Below are positions 10,853-21,958 of a DNA stretch of 64,000 bases, piece after piece; within the stretch, counting starts at the first letter, position 1; each line of letters opens with the position of its first letter. A program made the translations under genes and the position numbers. Origin of the DNA: Symbiodinium kawagutii. Its lineage: Eukaryota; Sar; Dinophyceae; Suessiales; Symbiodiniaceae. Where the stretch lies: contig VSDK01009485.1 in NCBI GenBank assembly GCA_009767595.1, forward strand, positions 36,805 through 100,804, given 5' to 3'. The notes under the pieces are model-generated. The model ran no database searches. It had not been told where the DNA came from and saw only the letters and a program-made list of their open reading frames with translations.

Positions 10853-11098
10853 GACTTAGCAACTGATTGATGATCATAACCTGGTTGGTGGCGCTCACCA
10901 CCTCGTTATCAAAAATGTGCGCGAGGCAACCAACCATTTGTTGATATACAATTACTTGGTGGCTTTTAGATCCCTTGCTAAAAGTCAAACTTTTAGTGGC
11001 GAAAAATGCTAAATCAATCATATCCCAAAAAACCAGCGGAAAGCTAAGCTAGTAGCTATAATCGACCCAAATAGGACTTAGCAACTGATTCATGATCG
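10853..11098. mobile_element. Composite insertion (A + E) with 23-bp direct repeats
   Basis: The word GACTTAGCAACTGATT followed by (G/C)ATGATC occurs at about 10854-10876 and again at 11076-11098, one mismatch in 23 bp. Between them are a family A start (10881, CTGGTTGGTGG) and a family E repeat (about 10950-11075). The 23-bp flanking repeats could be a long target duplication or a duplication made during repair. Confidence 0.55.
10950..11075 (+). repeat. Family E short interspersed repeat, copy E1
   Basis: Contains the family E core: TTTTAGATCCCTTGCTAAAA, then acttttagtggcgaaaaat, cccaaaaaaccagcgg and gtagctataatcgacccaaa. The core has a small hairpin (ctaaaagt / acttttag). No terminal inverted repeats or tail. 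Class unresolved (SINE-like or other). Confidence 0.65.
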
Positions 11099-11099
11099 T

Positions 11100-11815
11100 C
11101 ATCCACCGTCATTACCGATAATCATCAATCATCATTGCCATGTTTATCAATCATCATGAGCCACCATGGTTCACAAATCTATTGTTCACCAAGCTTTAGC
11201 TACCATCATCAATCATCATCACTTACCATCATGGTGACTTCATGCTGGCGAATTAATGATGAACCAATGATACACATCATTTCACTATCATTTAACCGCC
11301 ACTAGCCATCAAATAACCATGAGTCACCCTCCGGCGATCTGGCAGTTCGCCATAGACAATCCACCAATTACCGATGCTTTCCCACGGTTTCTCTGTAGAT
11401 TTCCATTGCTTCATGTTTCACCAGAGTGTATTGGTTGATTATGCCCCCATAATCAACCACTATAAACCACTATTGATTAATCATCATGAACCACAGAAAA
11501 TCCAATGGCATTTACCTACAAAAATCCGTCAACTAGTTTGTAGTTGTTGTTGATCCTAATTCCCCATGAGCCACTATTAACCATAGATATTTACCCTGGT
11601 AAACCACATATTTAACCACATGTTCAACCATAGTAACCACTATAATCCGATAGAATTTCCCTTAAAATCCCCAATGAAGCACACTTAACCACACAAAATC
11701 CCAGAGTCTCCCTATAAAATCCCAAGGTTTCCCCGTAGAAAATCCAAGGTTTCCCTCGAAAATCCGATGGTTTCCGGGAAATCCATCTTTTCCATCCTGC
11801 TGGTTGCGCTTGGCG
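11100..11815. other. AC-rich simple-sequence intron
   Basis: Built from degenerate 'catcatcaaccatnaaccac' words on the + strand, with no open frame of note. Interpreted as intron between the islands at 10627 and 11821. Confidence 0.5.
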
Positions 11816-11892
11816 TTTCAGCGAGGCACCACCATCAACATCCAGGATCGCCCTGCTAGCCGCCTTCCTGCGCCGATCCCAGCGGATTCATG
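11812..11892 (+). CDS. Candidate internal exon, unknown protein
   Basis: After gtttcag a frame reads RGTTINIQDRPASRLPAPIP and ADSWLC before a stop. The frame is open only across the GC-rich island, as expected for a short exon. No domain recognised. Boundaries good to within about 10 bp. Confidence 0.45.
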
Positions 11893-11934
11893 GCTGTGCT
11901 GAAAATCATGAGAAATCATGAGGCTTTAAGCAGG

Positions 11935-12130
11935 TTTATAGGGTTTAAACCAATTAGGACCAAGGGTTTCTAGGGGGTTATAGGGTTTACAGGCTGTCGC
12001 GTTTAGTAGGGTTTATAAGGTTTTTATGGTTTATAGGGTTTATAGGGATTTATAGGGTTTATATGTTTTATAGGTTTTATGGGGATTTAAAGGGTTTATA
12101 GCCCCTAAAATCAAGGTCTATAAGGTTTCT
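11935..12130 (+). repeat. Degenerate GGGTTTATA repeat, telomere-like
   Basis: Many copies of gggtttata / tatagggttt in about 200 bp with imperfect spacing. The unit resembles plant- and dinoflagellate-type telomere DNA (TTTAGGG) with an extra AT, but it is not a clean telomere array. Confidence 0.6.
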
Positions 12131-12282
12131 TCAGACCCATAGGTCCATTGGTTATCAGGTTTCTAGGTTTGAGTTATGATTTTGTTTAAGGCTACAATTG
12201 AACCTGTAACCAAGGTGTGACCCAGGTGAAACCCATGATGAATCATGACGGTTTACAGGTTTTTGGGTGCTCAATGAGGTTA

Positions 12283-12384
12283 CAAGGTGGGCCCCTGGCA
12301 GTTATAAGTTGGGTTAAGCCCCTATAAGTGGTAGTTATATATATATATATAAACCAACATATAGATGGTTGGGGGCCCACCTTG
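12283..12384. mobile_element. Family D MITE-like element, copy D1 (TA target)
   Basis: Starts CAAGGTGGGCCCC and ends GGGGCCCACCTTG, perfect 13-bp terminal inverted repeats, with TA on each side (12281-12282 and 12385-12386). The core has an (AT)n run. Length 102 bp. TA duplication plus short inverted ends suggests a Tc1/mariner-type non-autonomous element. Confidence 0.75.
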
Positions 12385-12386
12385 TA

Positions 12387-13040
12387 TAGGGTTTATATTT
12401 CCAAGAACTGTCATACGCCACAGCATTGAGGAGCTTTTTTCGGGGTTGGTTCACCCACCTTGAGACATCGTAACTTGGATCAGGCTTCCAATCAATCATC
12501 ACCAGCATCAGCATCAGAACACAAAAATGCCCCAGCAGGTGATGGAAGGGTACCAGCTATGGTAAATATAGCATGATAAAATAGCCAGCTTGTTGAAAGT
12601 CGCGAATCTTCACCAACAGATCTGAGTGGTAGATTGTCTGTTCAACCTGCCTTCGACTGGTAGAACTCTAATGTTTTAATTGTTACAACCATCAAATTAT
12701 TCCCAAAGCCACCAAAATATTTGCTTCTTATCCCCTCTTATTAATCAACCACTATTACTGGTTAGAACTCCTATCCATAGCCACAACCATTTCTGGCTAT
12801 TCCCTATCATGAACGGTCATTGTTTGGTCAATATGCCCTATTATTCACCATCCAATCACCTGCCAAAATCCGAGAATCCCTTTTGATTTACCACTATTTC
12901 TGGTTAAAACCCCTTTAACTCCAAAAAATCGCTTATAATCTCATACTATCAGCCAAACATACTGCTTATAACCCTTACAAAACTGTTACAAGAAACCTAA
13001 AAACATACTTTTTTTGAATAAAACCCAAGAAAACCATCAT
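12387..13040. other. AT-rich noncoding stretch
   Basis: Simple 'accactattnnctggttaa' sequence. Short open frames (for example 12680-12886) consist of repeat-derived residues and are not supported. Confidence 0.5.
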
Positions 13041-13165
13041 TCTTCTCACTTTGAACCGGCAGCTGGAACCGAAAACGGCGCTTTCGATGCCGTCGAAAGG
13101 CCGGCGCGTCTCTCGCCCGAAACGCCGCGCCTCTCGGCAGTTTCCGCGGCCTTGGTGGGAAGTGG
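13041..13165 (+). CDS. Candidate exon in GC-rich island, frame uncertain
   Basis: The island starts with an acceptor-like ccggcag and ends near ctcggcag. All three + frames are open because of high GC; the most balanced reads AGTENGAFDAVERPARLSPE. It sits between the islands at 11821 and 14882 and may belong to the same gene. Confidence 0.3.
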
Positions 13166-13685
13166 GAATGGATAGGGATGGTGAATGGTGGGTGGTTGAA
13201 CCACCCATGAGTAAGTAATCATATGGGTAATTAGCTATAATGGGTGAATTACAGTTAATGGATATGATTGTGATATGATTACGATATGATTAATTATATA
13301 ACTAATCATTCTAGTAACGATTGGTAATTGACCATTAGCAAAAATTGGTCATTGATCATTACTACTTGATTAGTTAAACCACCCATGATTAACTAATAAT
13401 AACCATTATGATGGGTGGTTAACATGGTTAATATAGCTAACCCATGATAGTAATCAATAATAATCAATATATATATATCATTATTAATCAACCACCCCAT
13501 GAATGACTAAAGTAACGATTGTTCACGCTTCATTGATATGAATAATCACTAATCGTTACTGTAATGATTATGATTGGTAATGATATGGTTGATGGTTCTT
13601 CCTGAAATGGTTGTTAATGAATGGTTTATTCCTTTAAATGGTTTGGAAGCTGGATGATTCAGGAGTACCCGTACACGTCAATTGT

Positions 13686-13913
13686 CTGGTTGGTGGTCAC
13701 CTCCCCGTCATGAACAAGAAGCGCGTTTGTCAACCAACCACTTGGCTATGGGTCAATATTGACCAACCAATAAAGGGGGGTAATAACCAACAAACTAAAG
13801 GGAAAAAAATGGTTGATGAACGGTAACCAGGGGTACAGGGTTTTGACCCGCAGCCACTTGTTCATAGTTACATTTGGGAAAATGATCAAAACATCAATCA
13901 AACCACCAACCAG
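13686..13913. mobile_element. Family A element (A2) carrying a nested family B insertion
   Basis: Family A ends are present (CTGGTTGGTGG at 13686; AAACCACCAACCAG ending at 13913). The core is interrupted after caaccaaccactt by a complete family B element at 13744-13855, after which the A core resumes (ttgttcatagttacatttgggaaaat). Removing B and one ACTT gives a normal family A sequence. Confidence 0.85.
13744..13855. mobile_element. Family B MITE-like element, copy B2 nested in A2
   Basis: Inverted ends GGCTATGGGTCAA and TTGACCCGCAGCC, 112 bp, flanked by ACTT at 13740-13743 and 13856-13859. The other family A copies serve as empty sites with a single corresponding tetranucleotide, so ACTT is a real target duplication. 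Confidence 0.85.
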
Positions 13914-14578
13914 TTGGATGGAGACTTCTCAATCCATGGTTGGTGATGCATGGTTTGTTGATGCTTGATGAATGATTGAATGGTCTGGTGACAATGGTCT
14001 GATAATGTCTGGTATCCATCAATTATGATTGATTGAAGGTTAATTAAGGGTAATTGATGGTGAACTAGTGGTTTGATGATGGTTAGACTATCTGATACTA
14101 TCTGATGGTTGGATAGGAATGGTGAGTAGGAATGGTTTGCCAATGATTTTGGTTCGACATAGCTTGAAATGGCTAGACATTGTTATCTATCCCATGTGAG
14201 TGCTTAGAAATCTGCTAGTAAATTCGTGACTACGTGATGGTTAGATAGGAATGGTTAGATAGGAATGATTAAGTGATGGTGAACTGATGGTCAAGTGTGG
14301 TTAGCTAGTGGCTATAATGGTTAACCAATGATCGAACAAAACCAATGATTGGCTATTCTGGCATTGAATGGTGTTGACTAAGTTTAATCAATAGGGGAAA
14401 AGATCAACATTTGATCGCTGAGTGTTCGATCATAAATCAATGTTCAAAATCCCCCCGCAATCACCTGGAAAAAGGAACAAAAACGCTCGTTAGCTACGAC
14501 TCAACATGGTTTCTGCCTGCTATCAATAATCTATGAACATTGTGGACGGCTGATTGAAACATTACTTATCATCAATAT
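13914..14578. other. GT-rich simple-sequence intron
   Basis: Degenerate 'tggttnatgatggt' words on the + strand. Open frames here are repeat products. Probably intron. Confidence 0.5.
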
Positions 14579-14669
14579 GGTGGTTTCTCAAAACACGGGT
14601 ACCCCCGAATCATCCAATTTCAATCATCTATGGAAATAAACCGGGTCCCCTATTTTTGAGAAATCCCCA
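14579..14669. mobile_element. Family C MITE-like element, copy C1
   Basis: Starts GGTGGTTTCTCAAAAC and ends TATTTTTGAGAAATCCCC, imperfect inverted ends of family C, with the shared GGGTACCCC word inside the left end. About 91 bp, noncoding. Confidence 0.7.
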
Positions 14670-14789
14670 TCTCAACAATAGGCAAGTTATCCTGATGATA
14701 GTTGCTCCATTGCAGTTGATAGTAGATTGTCCTTAAAAAATCCCCTTTGACAAACTGACCTGAAAGCTCAAAATCATGTTTTTTAAGAG

Positions 14790-14799
14790 NNNNNNNNNN
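14790..14799. other. Assembly gap (10 N) inside a small inverted repeat
   Basis: Ten N are flanked by aagag on the left and gctctt on the right, which are complementary. The gap may represent an unresolved hairpin. Confidence 0.8.
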
Positions 14800-14881
14800 G
14801 CTCTTCTTGCGGTACAACCACCTGTTTTCGCCGGCAAACTCACTTGGAAATATCCACCGCCGGCAAAAAACATCATCGCAG

Positions 14882-14965
14882 TCGAACCAAGACACCGGAG
14901 ATCAGACTTCGCTTCTCCGGATCCTGAAGAGCGTTGCGAAACACTGGTTGACCCAGGAGAGCCTG
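14882..14965 (+). CDS. Candidate internal exon, helical segment
   Basis: After the acceptor atcgcag a frame of 28 codons reads SNQDTGDQTSLLRILKSVAK and HWLTQESL, ending at a GT donor (cctg|gtggga). Length is divisible by three. The composition suggests an amphipathic helix. A second frame is also open, so I prefer this one only on composition. Part of the proposed + strand chain. Confidence 0.5.
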
Positions 14966-14969
14966 GTGG

Positions 14970-16010
14970 GAGATGAGCAACTTGTTTTGTTAAGGATACT
15001 AGCCATGAACTAGCTATAACTGATTCTAACTGTATATGTTTCTTAGGCCCAGGTTTGAATTAGCTATGATTTAGAACAACTGAACTAGTAGTATACTCGC
15101 TATAGAACTAGCTTCGGCTAAAAAAACCTGTTCAGGCATAGAACTAGCTATAGCTATAGAGGTAGCTGTTTGGTAGTTAATGATCACTATAACTAGCACT
15201 CTATAGTACTGTTGATGATCACTAATGTTGATATTGCACCAGGTCTAGTCACAGTTCACTAAGAACCAGTCATGATTGACAATGATTGATTGAAAAAAGC
15301 AAACTGTCAATGATAACGAAGACACACACACACACAAACTGAACCAGAGCTGATGATACTACTCTCTCTTCCCACAATGGTGGATCAGTCATTTGGGTCA
15401 TTGACCACTCACATGGTGGTTTGTCAGAATAAGGGTACCCGTGTACCCCCCAACTTATCCAGTGTTAACCATCCATAAGTAGCAATAAACAAACTATCAT
15501 AGCTGGTATATCCACTAATATCATTGCTCATTGTTCACCACTTTTGAACCAACCATAACCATAACTTTTGATTCCCAATTAACTATCCATTCTTGGGCTT
15601 TGAGATTGCAGCCGCGAGAAGCAATGCTGGAGATGGCAAAACATGAGCATAAACACTGAAATAACGACTTCGCAAGGCACATGAGGGACAAAAAAGAAAA
15701 AAGCAACTCAACAATAGTATCCTTAAACTATGGTTTTCGGAACATCCATTTCCGCAAGGCACACGCTCAAATGCTATGACCCAACACTAGATGCTACGAG
15801 TTAACCCCAATACTTGTAGTTTTTTTAATACGGTTGGTGATTATCTCCCAATAGTAACGATTGCTGGGATGAACCTTTGTTTAACCGTCATCAACCATCA
15901 ATTAAGCAAACATCTTTTAGATTAACCATTGTTTCACCAGTACTGTATTTGACCATCGTTCAGCCATCATCAACCACCAGTTCACCATCTAAAACAAGCT
16001 AAACTCATGA
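14970..16010. other. Intron-like noncoding stretch
   Basis: AT-rich, with 'actagctatag' words around 15000-15200, a short (CA)n run at about 15320-15337 and the left half of a family C element at 15416-15490. No supported gene. Confidence 0.5.
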
Positions 16011-16013
16011 TTT

Positions 16014-16113
16014 GGTGGTTTCTCAAAACACGGAACGCCCAAAAATGCTTGACAATTACTACAAATGATTAACATTGGATGATTTGGGGATACGACTATT
16101 TTGAGAAACCACT
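16014..16113. mobile_element. Family C MITE-like element, copy C2
   Basis: Starts GGTGGTTTCTCAAAA and ends TTTTGAGAAACCACT, about 15-bp inverted ends. ATTT stands on both sides and could be a 4-bp target duplication. Noncoding, 100 bp. Confidence 0.75.
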
Positions 16114-16318
16114 ATTTACTTTGTATATATACCCAACTAACCATTCTTGTTGCTTCTTATCCCTAACATTAACCACTTCAATTCTTTATAACCGATGGTA
16201 AAACCACCATTTCCCATCATTTCCCCCACTCCCCCCCCCTACAATCCTCTCTAACCCATGGTAAAACCACCATGGCTACCACCATTTGACCATGGCTTCA
16301 ACCCTCATCAGCACCCAG

Positions 16319-16432
16319 CGTGCCCCAGCTTCGTCGCCTTCCCGGCTCGTGTCGCCGTTCGTGAACTTCCTGGAAAGGGAATGGCGCGTCGCCGACGGTG
16401 GTGGATCATGTCGTGTTCATCATGTGGTCAAG
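16319..16432 (+). CDS. Candidate internal exon, unknown protein
   Basis: Following gcacccag, an open frame reads RAPASSPSRLVSPFVNFLER and EWRVADGGGSCRVHHVV, with mixed composition unlike the simple flanks. Possible donor at about 16432 (gtg|gtcaag). Fits the + strand exon chain. Confidence 0.45.
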
Positions 16433-16439
16433 AGTGGTG

Positions 16440-17100
16440 AACTAAGAAGGCGTTATGATGGTTAATGATGGTTAATGAAGGTTCGTGATTGACATTTCCA
16501 AATGGTGGTAGGTTGCCTTTATGACGATCATGTGGTAGGTTACTGGTTGATCAGAGTGGTTAATTAATAGTTAACCAATGGACGGTTCATCATTAGCTGA
16601 TTATCAACGGATCATGCTATTACCCTAGTGGTTGACATTCCCAGAATGTGGTAGCCTTTATGACAATCATGTGGTTCACAAAGGCAAGGGTCAATAATGC
16701 TGGTTCAGAATGGTTATTGACGGTTGATCATAGGCTGTAATGGTTGAAATGGTTTCCCGTGGTCTACAAAGGCTGATAATGCTTGGCTAATGGTCTAGCC
16801 GCTGATGGCGCATCAATGGTTGACAATACTTGACTAAGGGAGAACTTATGGTTCGTTAATGGTTAACAATTTTGGCTTATAGCGGTTGACAATGGTTCAC
16901 CGCGTGGATGGTTAGTGATTGATTAATTGTAGCTATTAATGACGGCTGAAAATGCTCATTCATGGTAGACATTGGCTGAGAAGTGGTTTCTACTGGCTGA
17001 TGATAGCTCATGAAGCTTCCTACCGATTGATCATTCTTAATTATTATCGTGAAGAATGTTTGGCTAAGAATTGCTGACGGTGGTTGATTCTTGGTTAATG
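16440..17100. other. GT-rich simple-sequence intron
   Basis: Dense degenerate 'ggttgatnatggttnac' repeats on the + strand, no gene evidence. Confidence 0.55.
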
Positions 17101-17127
17101 ATGGCTATTAGTGCTTGAGCATTCACA

Positions 17128-17372
17128 AGCAAAGTAAAAACAGTTAGAGCAAAAACAGTTTTATAAAGCCAAGGAAGTCAAAGCAAAGGAAGTTGAAGCA
17201 ACAATAGTTGAACGGAAAAAAGGTAAAGCACAAATAGTTGCAGCAAAGGCATTTAAAGCTCAGGAAGTGTAAACCAAGGAAGTTCAAACCAAGGAAGTTC
17301 AAAACCAAGGAAATTAAACCAAAAGAAGTTAGACCAAAACAAGTTATAACTAAGTAATTTCAAACAAAGGAA
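17128..17372 (+). repeat. 15-bp minisatellite (AAACCAAGGAAGTTC)
   Basis: About fifteen degenerate copies of aaaccaaggaagttc, clearest at 17270-17350. Earlier copies have drifted (aaagcaaaggaagttg). Period 15 bp. Purine-rich on the + strand. Confidence 0.75.
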
Positions 17373-17382
17373 AACCCATTAG

Positions 17383-18330
17383 TTGGTTCATATGTGCGAC
17401 GGTCAAAACTCATTGTTAGTTTCATGGTCATGGCATCGCTTCCGAAGGTCTCCATCGCTACACACAGGGAAACTTAAAAAATGGACAAAATCAAGGTCGG
17501 CTGCCATCAGCTTGGACCGGGCTGTGTACGTTTACTGTATATATCTATTGCGGACGCCACCTCCCGCCCCGCGATGGTGCATGCATGTACTCGTGTGTGA
17601 ACTCACATTTCATAGTCGAGAAAAAGAAGCAGAAAACTGAGGTTTCCTTAGCATCCCCGAACGAAGTTGACAATGGCAAACAGAAAGCTACAGCAACTGT
17701 ATCAGCCAACCCTCTTGCCATGCAGTGGGCGTGTGGCCGGGTTCGGTCCGATACCGTAGCGACAACACATTACTTGCTCTCGCAAGTTTCGAGCAAAGAA
17801 AAACTCGAAGCAAAATCAAACCGACTTCTTGCAGGACACCGGGCTACCTTTGAGACTGGTCGGTCCTCTTGCACGCGGCATGGGTCCGGGTGAATCATGG
17901 ATCTGCTGCAGGCTTTGCATTTTCTTTCAAAACGCTACAAGAAGCCGTGAACAAATTGCAGGGTCGAGGGGGATTGGGCGTTCTGAGCACATTTGGGCAT
18001 CGCTCTGGGTATCGATTGGCATCGCTAGGGGCATCGTCTGCGCGCGTCAAAGTGTCCAATTCCTGGCAAAAGTGTTCCTGTACTTTTTTCAAGTGGATTC
18101 TCATTACTCTGTTGTTGCCAAGTCAAGCTCGGGGTGTATGGTCTACAACTGCCTTGATCAGGTTGGACTTGCATGCGTGGTCAAATCGTCTGCACAGGCA
18201 ATGCGCGGGGATCTGACAGCAAGTGATCTTTAAGCCACTTTCTCTTCGGACCGGAATGACTTGAAGTCTTGATCTAGCCTCTTAGTCTTCTGGGACTTTC
18301 TACGCAGGTCCGCTGCCAATGCCCAGCTTG
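17383..18330 (+). other. Complex-sequence block of unknown origin
   Basis: About 950 bp of non-simple sequence with several overlapping short open frames on both strands (up to 134 codons), none with a motif I recognise. The word atcgct(a/t)ccga(a/g)ggt followed by (c/t)catcgctacacacag flanks it at about 17431-17471 and 18467-18503, suggesting an inserted or duplicated block. A retrocopied transcript fragment is possible. Confidence 0.4.
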
Positions 18331-18647
18331 CGAGCGAGGCTGCATTAACACACCTAAGTTCTAGACAAAATGAATGCCATGCCTTTTAATTAGTACAATT
18401 CTATAAATAAGCGTATATGATGCGTATATGTAAAATACATGTCCATAACTTTACATTATAGAAAGGGGTATCGCTACCGAGGGTCCCCATCGCTACACAC
18501 AGTAAATCTTACTTTTTACATATCCACGGCGACTGCAATCAACAACTCCATTACGCGTGTTTTGACCCTTGCACATATGGTTAACCATGGCATCATCAAC
18601 CGCATCCTTACCACTCCTTGGTTTCATTCATGGTGCAGTTGCAACAA

Positions 18648-18730
18648 GCAGCCAGTGGCGGTGCGTCCCTTTCGCCTTCGCCACTTGGGTGAAGTCAACC
18701 TTGCCGAGGCAAGGCGCATAGGCAGGGGAT
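18648..18730 (+). CDS. Candidate internal exon, basic segment
   Basis: Within an open frame the island reads KQPVAVRPFRLRHLGEVNLA followed by EARRIGRG before TGA. Preceded by caagcag, a possible acceptor. The basic helical composition contrasts with the repeat flanks. Confidence 0.4.
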
Positions 18731-18734
18731 GAGA

Positions 18735-20040
18735 ATGGTCTATGAGTCTGTGGTGGTTTACTGGCCAACAATGATTATTAACAAGGGGATGATAAGCAAT
18801 AATAGGCAATATAGCAACTATAGTGGTTAATCTATTTCTATAGATGGTTTATAGTGGATGATAGCTGAGGGGTACCCCGTCATGTGGTTTATGTTAGTTA
18901 ATGATGATGAGTAATGGAATGGTGATGCTTCATTGTGGATAAAAGTGGCTTATAGAGGTTGATAAATGTTAGTAGTAGTGAATATGGATTGATAATCATG
19001 TGTTTAATCGAGTGAGGGTGATATGGTCATAGTCAATAATTGCTGCGAAGCAAAATTAACTAACAATGATCAATAACACAAAGAATAATACCGATAATAA
19101 TGATAAACACACAATGCTTACAATCATGATGGTTCTTAGAGGTTGATAACAGTTGACAATCATGGCATTGTAGTGAAAATTACGCCGGGTAATGGTTAAT
19201 CATGGCTGGCAATGGTTGATACACCTTGAAAACCTGCGAATAGGTGATAAAGTTGGACGATTGTCAATATTTGTGGTAAAAAAAGGTTGATCATGGTCGA
19301 TAATTGTGGATAATGGTTGATAGCAGTGAAAAAGCGGTTGATAACGGTTGATAGCCAATAATGGCTGACGCTGGTTGATAAGGCTGATAGTGATCAATTA
19401 TCGAGCATATTCTTGTTGAACGTGATCGACGATGGTTTCTTACCAGGTTTGTTTGTGGTCCATAGCGCTGAATACCTGTTCAGGAATCAAGCCCACCAAA
19501 TTTGAGGATTTTCAATGGCCATCAATAATGGGGGATGGTTGAAAATCATGCTTTGCCACGGTTTCTCATGCTCGATAATACTGAATTTAGGTGAATGTTG
19601 AAGGAAAAGGTTCATAAGGGTTGATGCTTATAGCAAACAACCGTTGCAGAAGGTCGTTCATAAGACCGCTCCATGGTTTTCAACAAAAACGACAATCAAT
19701 CGCGAATGGCCATGGTCAATTCGACAAGCTAGTCACCATTTGCAACTCGTGATTGGCGAGTGATGGCTCCAAACTTGGCTAGACGGCTAGACCTTCTGAG
19801 CTTAGTACTGGCTAGACTTCGAAGGATCATTCAAGGTTAGTAATTTTAGTGTCTGTCAATGAGAACTGGAGATTTGAAAATACTTACAGTCAGTGTTTGA
19901 TGATACTTAAGTACTACTGTAAGTCACTTAGTATAGTACTCATATAACACTAATGAAATACCAACAATTCTATGTGACGAATCTGGTTGATCCTAACAAT
20001 CTTGGCTTGTGAGGGTCAACGCAAAAAAATGGCTGATCCT
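18735..20040. other. GT-rich simple-sequence intron
   Basis: Long run of 'ggttgataatggttgat' words, with short complex patches near 19440-19800 that show no convincing frame. Probably intron of the + strand gene. Confidence 0.5.
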
Positions 20041-20074
20041 AACCAGCGCTGAGCCCCTTCTGAGTCCCTTGCAG

Positions 20075-20160
20075 CGCCCAAATCTCTGGGTCTGGGTCTT
20101 CACCAGACCTGCAAGGTTCGGGGGGGAACCTCCTTCGATGGCTGCATTTGGTACCCCAAG
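20075..20160 (+). CDS. Candidate internal exon with strong donor
   Basis: Acceptor cccttgcag, donor caag|gtaggt, 86 nt. In the third phase it reads PKSLGLGLHQTCKVRGGTSF and DGCIWYPK, a compact sequence with two Cys that could come from a small beta fold. Splice signals here are the best of the + strand chain together with those at 21959. Confidence 0.55.
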
Positions 20161-21109
20161 GTAGGTGTGTTAGACCATTGATGACCCTAGAAACTCCATG
20201 GCATTACCTACACAATTTGGTCATTTGATTGGTAAATGGAAGAAAATTTTCCAAAGATGGAGTATCTGGGGATGGTAAACTATGGATAGACATGGATAGA
20301 TACATAGATGACGTACAGTATATACAATTCTATCTAGAATTAGGCGCTAAGCTCATAGTTAATGGGGGCTAAACATGGTCGACGAGGTTATTATGATGAT
20401 GATAAACCATTATTGGCCTACTTGACAAGGTGGTCAACTATGTTTACCCTCCAGTAATCCAACATCACTATGAACAAACACAATCTTCAAAAAGTAAATG
20501 ATCTACAAATAGGAAATGGTCCATTCCGATGTTAGGTTGCTAAAAGATATTTGTTTTTAAGATGTGTTAAGATCCATCATGGTTTGTACTTATGCCTGAA
20601 AAACCTATTCAGCTGGTGCACTGGATTTGTTGGTTCAAAAGCACTCTGTACTTGCAACAGCAATTGTGATTAGGAATGACATTGCACATGTTGGCATGGA
20701 CAACAGCCATAATTGTGAACTAGCCCTGTCCGACAAAATGCATCAATAACAACAATCATAGAATAATTAATTAATGTACACACATCGAGAAAACTGGATA
20801 GTGGAAGACTAGTTCTCGTTTCTTGCCAAAGTTTTGCTTCAATAGCCTTTGCTACCGTACAGCTACACACCCTTTCATCCACGATATTGCCCGTTCTCTA
20901 TGACTTTGATACGCGTGGGTCAGTTTCCCTCTATGCCGCAAACATTTCGCTAAAACACAGTAAACTGCGCCGTCTGTAAACACCTTTCAAAAAACAAAAA
21001 CAACAACTGAAAGGACACATGTTTCGAGTCACTTCTATTGCGGAAGACAAAAACAATTTGGTTTGTAAAACTACCCCAGGTTTGAAAAACACCTTGTCAG
21101 GTGTCATTT
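20161..21109. other. Intron-like stretch
   Basis: AT-rich with scattered complex patches; the - strand open frames at 20670-20882 and 20931-21122 are Cys-rich and unconvincing. Contains a taccctccagtaatccaac word shared with 32282 and 36400. Confidence 0.45.
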
Positions 21110-21224
21110 GGCTGTGGGTCAAACCCCCGTACCCCTGGTTCCCCTATCATTAGCCATTGTTTTCCCTATAGTTTTGTTGGTCATTATCCCCTACTAGTTG
21201 GTTGGTTAATTTGACCCATATGCA
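21110..21224. mobile_element. Family B MITE-like element, copy B3 (reverse)
   Basis: GGCTGTGGGTCAAACCCCCG at the left matches the complement of the right end of B1/B2 over more than 40 bp, and the right end is ttgacccatatgc. The opposite orientation confirms that it is a discrete mobile unit. A further partial copy of the end follows at about 21280-21320. Confidence 0.7.
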
Positions 21225-21351
21225 TATATAGCTGGTATATCCCCTATAGTTGCTAGTTGTTATCCTCTTTTATTAACCATTATAACCAGCCATTGGTTGG
21301 TTGATATTGACCCATAGGCATTTATCTGTTCACAACTGCCCCTGACGTCAG

Positions 21352-21470
21352 AAATGCCGCACTTTACAAAGCTGGTAAGCTGTACACAGCGAGGCCAGGA
21401 CACCAAGGATGGCATGAAGACTCGTTACTCACACAGCGTGCAGCGTGCTGCGGCTCGGTTTATAAATGGT
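21352..21470 (+). CDS. Candidate internal exon, unknown protein
   Basis: After gacgtcag an open frame reads NAALYKAGKLYTARPGHQGW and HEDSLLTQRAACCGSV, ending before TGA. Mixed composition and several aromatic residues. An internal ctg|gtaagc could be an earlier donor, which would shorten the exon. Confidence 0.45.
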
Positions 21471-21958
21471 GAATTCGTGGATTCTTCTGGTTTAATGTGG
21501 TTTAATGTGGTTTAATATGCTTCGATTCATCAATAAGTTCTCAGCATGTCATAGCTAAGTCAGACCACCATAAACCAGCTACGCTTTGGTAATCCGTGTT
21601 TTTCTTAACCTTCATCTCTGACATTCAGCTGTTTAATATCGCCTATGTCCACTGTTCAACATCATTCATTGATTCTCACAAGAACTAAGTTCACCAATAC
21701 TCATGTCAGCCATCAACAAACAACACCATATTCAGCGTTATCATTTATGTAGTAGATGTTCACCAACGTATCACCATTTATCACCCATGATTCAACTGTC
21801 AACAATTGTCATTGATCAGTGTCATTCACATCTACCATTGTCATTCATAGTCAATTGTTCACGCGTAGTCGTCAATTCTTCATCCTTGCTCCACCATTCT
21901 TTTTGTAACACATCAACATTCTTCTTCACCTACTTCTGCTGATTTTTTTCTTTGCCAG

